Shown in pieces: positions 19,617 to 30,100 of a DNA stretch of 64,000 bases. This DNA comes from an uncultured Acidobacteriota bacterium (GTDB taxonomy: Bacteria; Acidobacteriota; Terriglobia; Bryobacterales; Bryobacteraceae), in NCBI GenBank assembly GCA_902825945.1, contig CADECY010000006.1:62001-126000 (forward strand), written 5' to 3'. Under the pieces are notes generated by a model. The model saw only the letters and a list, made by a program, of their open reading frames with translations, did no database searches and was not told where the DNA came from. Within the stretch, counting starts at the first letter, position 1. The number at the start of each line of letters is the position of its first letter. Made by a program: the position numbers and the translations under genes.

Positions 19617-21305
19617 GTGCGTATCCTCCTTCTCGCCACGATTCCGGCCCTCGCCGCCGACACTCTCTACTTCAACGCCAAGGTGATTACGCTCGACGCG
19701 AAACGCGCCTCGGCGGACGCGTTCCTGGTCCGCGACAACCGGTTCGCGAGAGTGGGCTCGCTCGCGGACGTCTCCGCCGGACTCGCGCACGGCACGCCTC
19801 GCGTGGACTTGCGTGGCCGAACCGTTGTTCCCGGGCTGATCGACTCCCACACGCATCCGGTCGGCGCCGGTCTCGCCGAAGCAGATGGCGAGGTCCCGGT
19901 GATGACGTCGATCGCCGATGTTCAGGCCTACGTCAAGAAGCTCGCCACCACGACGCCGGTGAGCAAGATGATCTTCGTCCCCAAGGTCTACTCGACCCGC
20001 ATGAAGGAGCGCCGCTATCCCACTCGCTACGAACTCGACGTGGTTTCGGGCGATCACGAGGTGATGACCGACAATTCCTACGCGTCAGTGCTGAACTCGA
20101 AGATGCTTGGCAAACTCGGCATCACGCGCGATACTCAGCAACCGGCAAACGGCAAGATCATCAAGGATGCCAAGGGCGAACCGACGGGCCTCGTTCTCGG
20201 CTATCAGCAGTTGCTCGGAAAGCTGCGTGCGTCGCGGCAGTTCGCCGATTCCGAACGATACAAAGCGCTGAAGCAGATGCAGCAGGCCTACAATCGCGTG
20301 GGCATCACATCGACTTCGGATCGCGGTCAGGGTCCCGATGGTTTCCGCCTGTATCAGCAACTGAAGCAGCGCGGTGACATGACAGTGCGCACCACGGTTA
20401 CATACATGATCAACGGCACGGGCAAGCCCGAGGATCTCGTGCGCCAGATCGAAGCAATGCCTTTCACCAGTGGATACGGCGATGATTGGCTGCGCGTGGG
20501 TCCCGTGAAGACGGTGGTCGATGGCGGCATTCTGATCGGCACCGCGTTCCTCCGCGAACCGTACGGCATGAACACGGCGGTCTACGGCTATTCCGATCCC
20601 GATTATCGGGGCGTGAAGAACGTTCCGCGCGAGAATCTGATCGCGATGGCACGCACCGCGACCAAGCTCGGATGGCAGATGACGGCGCACACCACTGGCG
20701 GCGGCGCGATTGACGCGCTGCTCGACGCCTACGAGGAAGTGAACAAAGAGACGCCGATTCGCGACCGCCGATTCATCGTCACGCATGGCAACTTTCCGAA
20801 CGCGGAAGCGATCGCCAAGGCGGCCCGGCTCGGCGTGATCTTCGACTGTCAGCCGCAGTGGTTCCACTTCGATGGACCCGCACTCGCCCCGGTGTTCGGA
20901 CCCGAGCGATCCCGCTGGTTCGTTCCCTTCAAGTCGATGATGGAGGCGGGGGTGGTAGTGGCCGGCGGATCCGATCACATGATCAAGTACGATCCGCGCA
21001 AGTCGATCAACGCCTACCATCCGTTCTACGCGATGTGGATGTCGATCACGCGGAAGATGGCCGACGGACAAGTGCTGAACGCGAACGAGCGCATTACCCG
21101 CGAGCAGGCACTTCGTATGTGGACGATCAACGGTGCCTACATGACATTCGAGGAGAAGGAGAAGGGGACGATCGAGGCGGGTAAGCTCGCGGACTTCGCG
21201 GTGCTCGATCGCGATTTCCTCGCGGTTCCCGAGGATGAGATCAAGATGATCGAGCCCGTGTTGACCGTGGTCGATGGCAAGCCGGTCTACCGCGCGGAGC
21301 GGTGA
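19617..21305 (+). CDS. Amidohydrolase, YtcJ-like
   Basis: A 562-residue metal-dependent amidohydrolase. The N-terminal DTLYFNAKVITLD strand, metal motif IDSHTHP (about residue 72), the later His in MTAHTTGGGA and VTHGNF, and the Asp in AGGSDHM (C-terminal metal/base) are conserved, ending in the composite beta-sandwich (GKLADFAVLDRDF). A short hydrophobic N-terminus (VRILLLATIPALA) suggests export. GTG at 19617 is the start that retains this signal; a TATCGT hexamer lies nine bases before it. It is divergent from the ankyrin fusion gene. The substrate is unknown. Confidence 0.9.
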   Translation: MRILLLATIPALAADTLYFNAKVITLDAKRASADAFLVRDNRFARVGSLADVSAGLAHGTPRVDLRGRTVVPGLIDSHTHPVGAGLAEADGEVPVMTSIADVQAYVKKLATTTPVSKMIFVPKVYSTRMKERRYPTRYELDVVSGDHEVMTDNSYASVLNSKMLGKLGITRDTQQPANGKIIKDAKGEPTGLVLGYQQLLGKLRASRQFADSERYKALKQMQQAYNRVGITSTSDRGQGPDGFRLYQQLKQRGDMTVRTTVTYMINGTGKPEDLVRQIEAMPFTSGYGDDWLRVGPVKTVVDGGILIGTAFLREPYGMNTAVYGYSDPDYRGVKNVPRENLIAMARTATKLGWQMTAHTTGGGAIDALLDAYEEVNKETPIRDRRFIVTHGNFPNAEAIAKAARLGVIFDCQPQWFHFDGPALAPVFGPERSRWFVPFKSMMEAGVVVAGGSDHMIKYDPRKSINAYHPFYAMWMSITRKMADGQVLNANERITREQALRMWTINGAYMTFEEKEKGTIEAGKLADFAVLDRDFLAVPEDEIKMIEPVLTVVDGKPVYRAER

Positions 21306-21308
21306 ACG

Positions 21309-22697
21309 CTACGCCGGGGCCGCCCGCGCAACGATCGGATCGCGCTGAGCAGCGAGCCACTCGCGCAGCTTCCGCCGGAACTCGCCCTTCAGCGAAACAT
21401 GCCGTGATTCATTCGAGAGATCGCGCAACTCGAGCGGATCTTTCTCGAGATCGAACAACTGCTCGCGATTCACCTTCGGATACCAGGCGAACTTCCAGCG
21501 TTCCGTGCGGAACATGCGCTGCGAGTCCTGGTAGTAGCCGAAGGTCTCCTCGCGAATCGATCGCGCACGGCGGCTGAGAATCGGAACGAGGCTCTCGCTT
21601 TCGATCCCGCCGGGCGCCCGGATGCCCGCGAGCCCGCAGGCCGTCGGAAACAGGTCGCGCAGGTAGCACTGCGCCCGGGTGCGCAGTCCACGCGCGATTC
21701 CCGGACCTCGCAGAATCAGCGGCACGTTGATCGAGTGCTCGTACATGTTCTGCTTCCCGCGCAGGCCGTGGCTGCCGATCGCGAGTCCGTTGTCGGCCGT
21801 GAACATCACCACCGTGTTCGCGGCTTGTCCGGATTTGTCAAGCGCCGATAGCAATCGCCCAATCTGCGCGTCGAGATGCGAGAGGACGGCGTAATAGTGT
21901 GCGAGTTCGTCTCGCACGGCCTCCGGCGTGCGCGGCCATGTCCACAGCGTTTCATCACGGCCCCGGAGATTGCCATGGTCGAACGGATGCTCGGGCAGGA
22001 AATTACGCGGCAGCGGGATTTTCGCTGGATCGTACATGCGCTCGTATCGTGGCGGCATGATGAGTGGATCATGTGGCGCGGTGAAATTCACATGCAGGAA
22101 GTACGGCTCTGCCGCGGGTTGCTCGATAACACGGATCGCCGAATCCGCGATGACTTTGCTGATCTCGGGGGTGAGGCCCACGCCGAGCTCCGGTTGCGGC
22201 GTGCCATCCTCCGATTCGAAGATCCACCCTTTGTAGCCGGTGATCTCGCGGCCCTTCCAGTCCTTCTCCGGTTTCGCCCACCGGCCGCCGCCACCGAAGT
22301 AGGCTCCGCTGGTTCGTTCGTATCCATGATCCTTGGGACGCCCATCGTTGTGCCACTTGCCGGCATACCACGTCCGATATCCGGCGTCGCGCATCGTGGC
22401 GGCGAAGCGTGGGACATCGGTGCGGATACGTCCCCCCGCGTGCGCACCGTTTCGGAAACCGGTGCAGCCGGTCATGATCTCGGCGCGGCTGGGATGGCAC
22501 AGCGGATGAGCGCAACTGGCGCGGGTGAAGGTGACGCCTTCGCGCGAGAGCCGGTCGAGGTTCGGGGTTTGCGTAACCCGATTACCGTAGCAGTGGAGCG
22601 CATCGGCGCGAAGGTCGTCGGCGACGAGCAGGATGATGTTAGGGCGCTGTGGCTGCGGGGCCGCGAGTCCGGCGAAGAGGTTTCGGCGGGTAATCAT
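21309..22697 (-). CDS. Sulfatase (arylsulfatase-type)
   Basis: A 462-residue type I sulfatase. The metal site begins with LLVADDLRAD (Asp27/Asp28), the formylglycine motif is C67-H-P-S-R71, followed by AEIMTG, and the second metal site is FTADNGLAIGSHG. CxPSR needs modification by a formylglycine-generating enzyme or anSME, not in the window. N-terminus MITRRNLFAGL is a short twin-arginine-like signal. ATG at 22697 chosen for that signal. It converges with the amidohydrolase gene (3-base gap). It would remove sulfate from an aryl, sugar or choline ester. Confidence 0.93.
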   Translation of the reverse strand: MITRRNLFAGLAAPQPQRPNIILLVADDLRADALHCYGNRVTQTPNLDRLSREGVTFTRASCAHPLCHPSRAEIMTGCTGFRNGAHAGGRIRTDVPRFAATMRDAGYRTWYAGKWHNDGRPKDHGYERTSGAYFGGGGRWAKPEKDWKGREITGYKGWIFESEDGTPQPELGVGLTPEISKVIADSAIRVIEQPAAEPYFLHVNFTAPHDPLIMPPRYERMYDPAKIPLPRNFLPEHPFDHGNLRGRDETLWTWPRTPEAVRDELAHYYAVLSHLDAQIGRLLSALDKSGQAANTVVMFTADNGLAIGSHGLRGKQNMYEHSINVPLILRGPGIARGLRTRAQCYLRDLFPTACGLAGIRAPGGIESESLVPILSRRARSIREETFGYYQDSQRMFRTERWKFAWYPKVNREQLFDLEKDPLELRDLSNESRHVSLKGEFRRKLREWLAAQRDPIVARAAPA

Positions 22698-23039
22698 CGC
22701 TGACCATTTGACCACGATGCTGATCTCCGGGTGCGAGGGATTCTGGATGACATGAGTGTCACCCGACCCGCGATCGTGATCCTTCAAGCGCTCGAGACTT
22801 CTGTGGGGTTTCGGTCCCCGGCGTTCGGCAAGACCGTGCTGGTCGATACGACACAAAGGTCCTTCTCCGCTCGGCACAGCCGTCCCATCCCTTTCACGAA
22901 TTCGCACTTGAAGCACTGAAAGCCCTGATGGCGAGAGACCAACCCTTGTTCATTCAGATTCCACCCGGTCCGAAAAACACTGGTCCCTGGACCGCGAGCC
23001 CGCTAATCGAAACTGGGCTTTGCTTCTTCCGGACGCTTG
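22698..23039. other. Gene-less interval
   Basis: About 340 bases between the sulfatase start and the end of the SUKH-like gene. I see no family-like frame. A short inverted repeat CGGTCC/GGACCG lies near 22969-22995. It probably holds the sulfatase promoter. Confidence 0.45.
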
Positions 23040-23645
23040 CTATTCCACCACGATACGGACCTGCGTGCCATCGGGCAAGTCTGCAATCTCGCCCGCGAAA
23101 CGGGACAAGAACCGGACTTGCCCGGGCGTCGAGATCGCACGAAGAGATACGCCCTGCGCGGACTCCCTCGAGCAAAACGGTGGATACACGTTGATCAACT
23201 GACCCGGTTCGAGTGCTTCGCCACGCTCGAGAAGGCTTTCGAGAACATTGAGCGCGAGGAACCGGTCCGGATCCCTCCGGCATGCGTCCAGGAAATCGAA
23301 TAGCCCCGTCTTCTGATCCTCGAGGATTCCGGTCTCGCCGTTCAACTCATGCACTGCGCCATCTCGAAGCACGAACTGGTCACCCAGGCAATTTTGCCCG
23401 AATGGGATGTCCGTGGGAAGTATTGCCGGGAACAGTTTCGACAAAGCCCCATCACCCCGCCAAGCGGCATCGAGAGAGTGCCAAGCCGGTTCGTCACAAA
23501 GGCCACGCAGATGGAGCGCGCCTCCGAGCGCGATGAATCCGTTGCGCGCCGCGAGCAAGGTGCGGTATTCATCCGGCAACTCGCACGGGATTCGGTCGGA
23601 GGTGAGTCCAGGCAGCGCGTATGTGACGCCGTCGAACTCGATCAT
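23040..23645 (-). CDS. SMI1/KNR4 (SUKH)-like protein
   Basis: A 201-residue cytoplasmic protein with features of the SMI1/KNR4 (SUKH) fold: ELPDEYRTLLAARNGF near the N-terminus and the characteristic FGQNCLGDQFVLRDGAVHELN segment (given only in part: FGQNCLGDQF) before an acidic, hydrophobic C-terminus. SUKH proteins often act as immunity proteins to toxins but also as scaffold modules. The ATG at 23645 overlaps by one base the TGA stop of the large TonB receptor gene (TGATG), so translation is probably coupled. No toxin gene is next to it. The fold call rests on motif resemblance. Confidence 0.72.
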   Translation of the reverse strand: MIEFDGVTYALPGLTSDRIPCELPDEYRTLLAARNGFIALGGALHLRGLCDEPAWHSLDAAWRGDGALSKLFPAILPTDIPFGQNCLGDQFVLRDGAVHELNGETGILEDQKTGLFDFLDACRRDPDRFLALNVLESLLERGEALEPGQLINVYPPFCSRESAQGVSLRAISTPGQVRFLSRFAGEIADLPDGTQVRIVVE

Positions 23646-26600
23646 CACCAGGACAGCTTTCCGAACACCGTCAACCTCCGCTGCGCCCGGGCGGTGGTGA
23701 TCTGCCCGAACGCCGTCGATGTTGGCGCCGCGTTCGGAGCAGGGAACGAAGCGATGTTGAACACGTCGACCGCTTCTCCGCGCACTTCCATGCGAATCCC
23801 CTCGCGGATCCGGAACGACTTGATTGCCGAAGCGTTCCAGTTGTTGAATCCGTCCGCGCGAACATTGTTGAAGCGTAGCGGGAACGTGCGCAGGTTGTTC
23901 GCCAACTGCCGCGCGGGATCGCGATCGAATCCGGCATCGACATTGAACCACCGGAAGGGATCGCGTTGTGAGACCGGGACCGTTATGTTCTTGATGTCGC
24001 CCAGGAATAAGACGTTGCCGAAGTCGATCGGCGGACCATTCTGCGCCTGATAGATCGCCTGAATCTGCCAGCCTCCGATCGCGGCCCGCGCAATGTGATT
24101 CCGGGGCTTGAACGGCAACTCGTACATCGCCGAGAGGGCGACCACGTGAGTCCGGTCGAGTGACGAGATCACGCGATGCGGCAACGGATCGGTTTCGTTG
24201 AGCCTGGAGACGGCTTCCATGAGCTTTGACCACGTGTACGCCATCGTAACCGTGTATCCGCGCGACATGCGTTTCTCGAGCCGCGTCTGCAGCGAGTGAT
24301 ACGAAGAGTAGCCCTCGTTCGTCGCCGCCGAGATTCCGGTGAAGTGCGGATACGGCCGCAGTAGTTGCGCCCGCGATGTGTTGCGGCCTTGTAGCCCGGC
24401 TCCTTCGAAAGCGGACAGTCCGAAGAATGGATTCGACACGATCTGGCTCAGCGAGTTGATCACCGGCTGATCGCGGAATGGGCTCGTCGAAAGGGATTCG
24501 CGCGGGACGGGATTGTACTGCTGCGTGAGCGCGAGTCCGCTGGCACGATTGCCCACGTAGCCAACGTCGATCAGAAAGTGACGGTAGAGTTCGCGTTGGA
24601 CATTGAAGCTCCAACGCTGGTTGTAGGCGTTGCGGAGCAGCGGCTCGAAGTAGGAGACTCCGGTGCCGAGACCCGCGCGGAAACCGAGCGCCGCGCCTTC
24701 CGGTTCGAGAATGCCGTCCGGGAACGGATTCGATACGTTGGCGCGGAACGTGACTCCGTTGTCGATCGTCGGCACGAGCGGCGTGGTCCGCGAGAATCCG
24801 AGCTGCGAGACGGTGGTACGATCCGACCCCATGGGCTCGTAGAAGATCCCGTAGCCTGCGCGAATCACGGTGGATTGCCGCACCTGCCACGCGACGCCGA
24901 TGCGCGGTGCGAAATTGTTCTTGTCTCCATCCCACAGGGTCCGCGGCACGCTGCCGCCCGCGAACTGAAGCGAACCCACTGTGCGGAATCGCGAGGCCGG
25001 AACCTCCGCGATCGGCGCGGCTGCATAGGCGGCCTGCGCTGCCGCGGCGAACGGAAGCGCGGCGTTGAAATCGAATCCGCGAATCGCGCGATTGAAGCGC
25101 TCGGTCACCGGGAGGTCGCGCTCGTAGCGGAGTCCGAGGGTCAACGTCACCTTGCGCGACACCTTCCAGTCGTCCTGGAAGAAGAGGCCCACGTATTTCG
25201 ACTGTTCAGCCACCGATGCGTTGCGGCTCACGCCTCCTCCCGTGGGTTGTCCGAGCAGCAGCGCCGCGAGTCCCTGCCCAGTGGGAGCGCCGGGCGAATT
25301 GTCGAATGGGCCTTGTGTCCACGAAGTCCCGAAGCTGAACGTGGGCGACACGTTTCCGAAGTTGTAACTGTTCTCCTGCAGGACGCGAAGCTCGGCGCCC
25401 GCCTTGAACGTGTGCCCGCCGCGGATGTGCGTCAGCGAGCCAGCGCCCGTGTGATAGGTGGTGGTGACATCGGTGCCGGAGGTGACGCCGATCGTGGCGT
25501 GGCCCGTGACTACGGTTTCGGGCAGCGTGGTGCGGGTCGTGTCGAGTTGATTGATCAGCGATGCGGGAAGTCCGAGTTGCGACAGATCGTAGCCGAGGCC
25601 GGGCGGGAAGTTGTATTGGCGATAGCGATTGAGGCCATAACGGAAGTCCGCGATGAGGTCGGGCCGGATCGTCCAGTTGTGGTTCCAGGCGGCGCCACGT
25701 TGTTCGCGGTCGAGGTAAAGGCCCGATGCGATGTTGTTGAAGTACAGCCGCGAGAAATCCTGCTGGTCGAGGAAAGTGCCGGAGAGGTTGGTCCGATGCC
25801 GCTCGCTGAACAGATGGTCGAGGCGGATCGAGTGGGTGTCGAAGTCGTTGCCCGTTCGGCCCGGGTCTGTGTAGTTGTTGGTTCCGTCGGCGGTTCCGGT
25901 GGTGTTCGGCAGCGGATAGAATTCGAGCAGCCTGCGCGCGGTTGGATGGATGCGGCTCGCCGGAACGATGTTGCCTGCGAACGGTTGGCGCGACGTGCGG
26001 CCTCCCGGCGCGGGTGTGATCGTGGCGGGGTCGAAGATCTGATAACGCGAACTCACCCGCAGCAGTTGCGAAAAGTCGCCGCGCCGCTGCGCCTCGTCCG
26101 GAACGGTGAACACGGCGCGTGCGGCGGAACGCCGATCCATGATCTGCACGCCGTACATCCAGAACGTTCGGCTCCGGATGAGCGGTCCCGACACCGTGGC
26201 GCGATATTGCACCGTGCGTTGCGGCGGCCACGCGTCATCGATCTTCGCCTGCGAGATCGGGCCCGTCCGCGGATCGTTGACGAAACGCTTGGTGAAGTAG
26301 TCCATCGCCATCAGGCCCCGGCTGAAGTTCGTGTAGACGAGCGCTCCGTGAATGCTGTTAGTTCCGGACTTCATCACCAGATTGATCTGCGCGCCCGCGA
26401 ACCGCCCCGCCGACGCGTCGTACGCCGCGGTCTGGACGCGGAACTCCTGCACCATTTCCTGCGGCGGATTGAACGTGACCGAGGTGCCCGACATGAGCGG
26501 ATTTCCGTCCACGGCGAACTCGGTGCCGCCCGCACGCGTTCCGTTCGAGACGACGTTCGATGGCGGACCCATCTCGTTCGGCCCATAGAAATTGGTCGGC

Positions 26601-27082
26601 GTGGCAGTCGAGATCACACCAGGCGTGAACTGCATCAGGTAAAAGACGCTGCCGCCGGGAACCGGAAGGTCGGTGATCTTCTTGTTGTCGACGACGTTGC
26701 CGAGACTTGCGGTGGCCGCTTCGAGCAGCGGCGCTTCCGCCTGAACCGTGATGCTTTCGCTGGCGGCGCCGAGGTCGAGGGCCGCGTCAATCGTTACGAT
26801 ATCGCCGACGCGAACCTCGATCGGCTCGCGGGTGTAGCGCTTGAATCCCGCGCTCGTTACTTCGATCCGGTATTGTCCGGGAACGAGCGCGCGCAACTGG
26901 TACAAGCCTTCGGCATTCGTCACCGTGCGCGTTTGCACGCCGGTGGCGAGGTTGACCGATTCGACGGCCGAGTTGACGACTGGCGCCGACGAGGGATCGG
27001 TGATGCGTCCGCGAATCTGGCCAGTGGGCGCTTGCGCGGCCAGCGAGAATACGGCGAGCAGGGTGGCGAGGACCGGTTTCAT
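23645..27082 (-). CDS. Oar-like TonB-dependent receptor with carboxypeptidase regulatory-like domain
   Basis: A 1145-residue outer-membrane transporter of the Oar-like type abundant in Acidobacteria. Signal peptide 1-18, a carboxypeptidase regulatory-like (Cna-B type) domain at about 20-110 (GQIRGRITDPSSAPV... YRIEVTSAGFKRY), plug at about 120-240 (ITDLPVPGGSVFYLMQFTPGV) and a beta-barrel ending in LTVFGKLSW with terminal aromatic residue. Likely imports or sheds large ligands with TonB energy. Its stop overlaps the SUKH-like gene start. Probably an operon with that gene. Confidence 0.93.
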   Translation of the reverse strand: MKPVLATLLAVFSLAAQAPTGQIRGRITDPSSAPVVNSAVESVNLATGVQTRTVTNAEGLYQLRALVPGQYRIEVTSAGFKRYTREPIEVRVGDIVTIDAALDLGAASESITVQAEAPLLEAATASLGNVVDNKKITDLPVPGGSVFYLMQFTPGVISTATPTNFYGPNEMGPPSNVVSNGTRAGGTEFAVDGNPLMSGTSVTFNPPQEMVQEFRVQTAAYDASAGRFAGAQINLVMKSGTNSIHGALVYTNFSRGLMAMDYFTKRFVNDPRTGPISQAKIDDAWPPQRTVQYRATVSGPLIRSRTFWMYGVQIMDRRSAARAVFTVPDEAQRRGDFSQLLRVSSRYQIFDPATITPAPGGRTSRQPFAGNIVPASRIHPTARRLLEFYPLPNTTGTADGTNNYTDPGRTGNDFDTHSIRLDHLFSERHRTNLSGTFLDQQDFSRLYFNNIASGLYLDREQRGAAWNHNWTIRPDLIADFRYGLNRYRQYNFPPGLGYDLSQLGLPASLINQLDTTRTTLPETVVTGHATIGVTSGTDVTTTYHTGAGSLTHIRGGHTFKAGAELRVLQENSYNFGNVSPTFSFGTSWTQGPFDNSPGAPTGQGLAALLLGQPTGGGVSRNASVAEQSKYVGLFFQDDWKVSRKVTLTLGLRYERDLPVTERFNRAIRGFDFNAALPFAAAAQAAYAAAPIAEVPASRFRTVGSLQFAGGSVPRTLWDGDKNNFAPRIGVAWQVRQSTVIRAGYGIFYEPMGSDRTTVSQLGFSRTTPLVPTIDNGVTFRANVSNPFPDGILEPEGAALGFRAGLGTGVSYFEPLLRNAYNQRWSFNVQRELYRHFLIDVGYVGNRASGLALTQQYNPVPRESLSTSPFRDQPVINSLSQIVSNPFFGLSAFEGAGLQGRNTSRAQLLRPYPHFTGISAATNEGYSSYHSLQTRLEKRMSRGYTVTMAYTWSKLMEAVSRLNETDPLPHRVISSLDRTHVVALSAMYELPFKPRNHIARAAIGGWQIQAIYQAQNGPPIDFGNVLFLGDIKNITVPVSQRDPFRWFNVDAGFDRDPARQLANNLRTFPLRFNNVRADGFNNWNASAIKSFRIREGIRMEVRGEAVDVFNIASFPAPNAAPTSTAFGQITTARAQRRLTVFGKLSW

Positions 27083-27129
27083 TACTACAGGATCTTATCG
27101 AAACCGGACCTGCCGTGCTGCCCTCGCCG

Positions 27130-30100
27130 CTAGAAAACCAGACGCAACGCCAACTGCAGAATTCGCGGGTCTCCCGCGCTGGTGATCCGCATGAAGTTCG
27201 CGTTGTTCTGCGCCGTCGTCGGGTTGCCGAGATTCACGCGGTTGAATGCGTTGAACATCTCGAAGCGGAACGTCGTTACGAAACGTTCGTTCGCGCGGAA
27301 GTCCTTCGCGAGACCGAGGTCCACGTTCGCGATTCCAGGCCCGTAGTACGTATTCCGCCCCAACGAGCCGAACGTGCCGAGTGCGTTCGGCGCGAAGGCC
27401 GTGCGGCGCAGATATTCGAAGATGATCGCCTGACGGTTGCGATCGCCACCGAGGAAGGGATCGCCAACGAGGTCGGCGCGTTGTCCGCCGGTTCCGGTGC
27501 GGGCGTTGTCGACGCCGCTTCCCACCGTGACCGGCTGGCCCGAGTAGAGCGTCATGATCGAATTGAGATTCCAGCCGCCGAGGAAGAATCTCGCCTTGGC
27601 GTCACTGAACTTGACCGGCAGTTCCCACAGGCCCGAGAAGGTGAACGTGTTCGGCCGGTTGAAGTCCGAAAGCGCCTTGTCGAACGCTTGATTGTTCGGA
27701 TTCGTGCGGACCTGGCCGGTTCCCTTGTTCGCCGACGTATCGTCGATCGATTTCGAGAACTGGTAGTTGGCGAGCAGGGTGAGTCCGGCGCGGAAACGGC
27801 GCTCGGCGGTCAACTGGAATGCGTGATAAGTGGAGTTGCCGACTGGCTCCACGATCGTGCTCGAACCGAGCGCGGGCGCGAACGGCCGGCGTTGGTTCGT
27901 CGTGGCGGTGGTGACGCCGGGCGCATAGACCGCCGCGTTCAATTCGCGAAGCACCATCAGCCGGGTGCCTTTCGAGCCGGCATAGGCGGAGCGCACGATG
28001 AATCCAGCGGGGATTTCGCGCTCGATCGTGAAGTTCCACGATTGCACGTAGGGGTTCCGGAAGTCCCCCGCGTTGAGGAACTGTGTGGTGAACTGCGGGA
28101 ACACCGCATCCGCGGGCGGATTCTTGGTGCCCGGAAACGGATTGGTTGTGCCCGACCAGGGATCGGTGAAGCTGTTCTGCAGACTGCCGAACACGGTCAC
28201 CACCGTTCCGAACGGCGCCTGGTTGGCCTGACTGTTGGTGGCGATACTGTTGAACGAATCGAAGAAGACGCCGTAAGCGCCGCGAACCGCGGTCTTGCCG
28301 TCGCCGAACACGTCCCATGCGAAGCCCAAACGCGGGCCGAAGCGGCCCCATGCCGTGGGCACGGTTCCGCGCGACACGTTCGGATCGCCGGCGTAAATCA
28401 CTCCGCGCGGAGCGTTGCGATAGCGCGTCGATTGTTCGCCCGGGCGCCATGCGGCGATCTTGTCTAGCTCATCGGAGAACGGGAAGAACGGCTCCCAGCG
28501 GACTCCGGCATCGACCGTCAGCCGGCGCGACACCTTCATCGAATCCTGGAAGAAGAGTCCGATTCTCTGGAAGCGGGTGTTCTTGTATTCGCCGATTCCC
28601 TGCGTGAGCGAATTGAAGCGCCCGATCAGGAAATCACCGAGGCTGTCCCCCGTGAACGGCGCGGCATTACTGAAGCTCCAGGCGCCGTTTGCGCGGAAGT
28701 TGTTAACGATGTCGTTGAGGCCCCAGCCGTACTCGCCGCCCATGGTCATGTTGTGCTTGCCGCGTGTCCAGCGAAGTGTGTCGAGCACCTGGAATTCGCG
28801 GCGCGGGAAGCTGTTCGTGTCGCCCGTATTGATACGGAAGTAGCCCGCGAGATCGATATCCCATTTGATGATCGGATCGTTGTAGTAGCGCAGACCCAGG
28901 CTCGCGAGGCTCCTTTCCGGCTGCGGCGGTACGAACTTTCCATCCGTGCGGTTCATGCCGAACAGGAACTGATTCACGATCGATGGCGTCACCGTGTAGG
29001 TGTCGGTGATCGAAACCGATTCGTTGTACCAATTGCCGCCGCTGGTCTGCGCGAGCACGTTCTTCGGATCGAGGAACGCCGGAGCTTCGGCCCACGATTT
29101 GTAATAGCGGCCCGTGAGGCGGTTGCGGTCGCTGAACGAGTGATCGCCGCGCACCATCACCTGATGATCGTCGGTGTTGTTCGGTGTCACCGTGGTGATG
29201 CGGCCCGAAGCTCCGCCATCGGCGATCGCATTGTCGATAATGAAGCGGCTCACCGGATTGATCTGTGCCGCCGGAATTACATTGCCCGGATAGGGCTGGC
29301 GATTGTTGTTCGGATCGAGCAGATTCCGCCCGAGCTGCGAGAAGTTCCCCTGGCGTTGCAGCGACGTCGGCACGATACGCAGAACTTCGGACGGTACCCG
29401 CCGGATCAACGTGCCCTGATAGGAGAAGAAGAAAAAGCTCTTGTCGCGGCCATCGTACTTCGGCAGCATCACCGGACCCCCGATCGTGCCGCCGAACTGA
29501 TTGCGCTTCAGCCCGTCCTTGCCCGCGAAGAAGTTCCGCGCATTGAGCGATTGGTTGCGCACGAATTCGAACGCCGATCCGTGAAGGACGTTCGTGCCGG
29601 ACTTCGTCACCGCGTTCACGAGACCGCCCGACTGCCGGCCGAACTCCGCGCTGAAGTTGTTGGTCTGCACGCTGAACTCCTGCAGCGCGTCGGGATTCGG
29701 AAACGGGCTCGGAGCGTTCGAGTACGGATCGTTGTTCTGCGCTCCATCGAGCACGTAGTTGGTCGCGTTGGCTCGTCCGCCGTTTACCGAAACGGGAGTC
29801 GTGCCGGGATACGTGGTGCCCGACGTCACGTCGGCGCGCGGATCGGCCACCACGCCGTTCACCAGGCGCATCAACTGCGTCGGATTGCGTCCGTTCAGAG
29901 GCAGGTTCTCGATGCGGCGCTGATCCACAACGGTGCGTAGCGTCGCGCTCGTCGTATCGACACTGACGACGTTGCTGGCGACGGTCACCGTTTCGACCGT
30001 ACCCGCCACCGACAGCGTGGCGTCGATGCGCGCGTTTTCGTTCACCTGCAGCCGGACATCGCGGGCTTCGAAGGCCTGGAATCCGCTGGCTTCGACGCGA

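Noticed and set aside
22954..23283. Minus-strand frame over the end of the SUKH-like gene
   Set aside because: It overlaps a better gene in a different frame and has no recognisable motif.
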